Positions 57,769 through 57,823 of a DNA stretch of 57,823 bases are shown piece after piece; the stretch's first letter is position 1, and each line of letters starts with the position of its first letter. This DNA comes from an uncultured Prevotellaceae bacterium (GTDB lineage Bacteria; Bacteroidota; Bacteroidia; Bacteroidales; Bacteroidaceae). Made by a program: the position numbers and the translations under genes. The stretch spans positions 1 through 57,823 of the forward strand of contig CALBJW010000204.1 of the NCBI GenBank assembly GCA_937893145.1, in the 5' to 3' direction. Under the pieces are notes generated by a model, which had not been told where the DNA came from, did not search any database, and saw only the letters and a list, made by a program, of their open reading frames with translations.

Positions 57769-57823
57769 TTACGCTCCGTACGCCTTAGCCTTTGCCTCAG
57801 CCTCGTCCTTCTTTGTCATTACA
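57769..57823 (-). CDS. C-terminal tail of a gene entering from the right edge
   Basis: On the minus strand a frame open from the edge reads VMTKKDEAEAKAKAYGA and ends with TAA at 57769-57771. The Lys/Glu/Ala composition looks like the helical tail of a real protein. Only 18 codons are visible, so neither identity nor coding status is sure. Confidence 0.4.
   Translation of the reverse strand, partial: VMTKKDEAEAKAKAYGA

Overview
The window reads as chromosome of a Bacteroidales bacterium, most likely Prevotellaceae (Prevotella in the broad sense). The evidence is the SusC/SusD pairs, FAS1 lipoproteins, a type IX secretion (T9SS) C-terminal signal, a PorE-like OmpA lipoprotein, DUF349 and Bacteroidetes-type rsfS-ftsH-cdsA linkage, and promoters of the TTTG / TAnnTTTG class rather than the E. 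coli class. No phage, insertion sequence, integrase or CRISPR array was seen.

Bases 1-24,100 are mostly housekeeping and envelope genes. A minus-strand string runs lptB, rsfS, ftsH, cdsA and a DUF349 gene cut by the left edge. Divergent from it lie an MlaE/MlaF lipid ABC transporter and topoisomerase III, then a PorE-like OmpA lipoprotein. On the minus strand follow a conserved hypothetical gene, an RsmF-type rRNA methyltransferase, thyA-folA, an ExbB / small membrane protein / ExbD / ExbD energising unit, tRNA-Ser(GGA), tatD, a prenyl diphosphate synthase, tonB, and a large MscS channel with an uncharacterised membrane partner. The ExbBD-TonB unit would supply energy to the SusC transporters further right.

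Bases 24,100-34,200 are mixed: a YfcE-like phosphodiesterase, an orphan rfbB, three tandem 22-bp palindromes, a CcdA/ArsG-like membrane protein overlapping an AspT-family transporter, and a two-gene secreted unit made of a T9SS-targeted zinc metallopeptidase and a GH28 pectinase-like enzyme. A hairpin-rich intergenic region with its own -7 box may encode a small RNA. A secreted Lys/Ala-rich coiled-coil protein follows.

Bases 34,200-57,600 are the accessory highlight. Seven minus-strand genes appear to form one operon of about 18 kb: FAS1 - SusC - SusD - FAS1 - FAS1 - SusC - SusD. It has a well-formed promoter at its head and a strong terminator at its tail, and contains no carbohydrate-active enzyme. 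Divergent from it is a regulator with about seven membrane spans fused to an AraC-type DNA-binding domain. Next to that is a 1291-residue secreted mosaic protein that carries a sorting-domain-like module at its N-terminus. I infer a TonB-dependent outer-membrane uptake or adhesion system controlled by a membrane-bound one-component regulator; its ligand cannot be read from the sequence. A short gene tail enters from the right edge.
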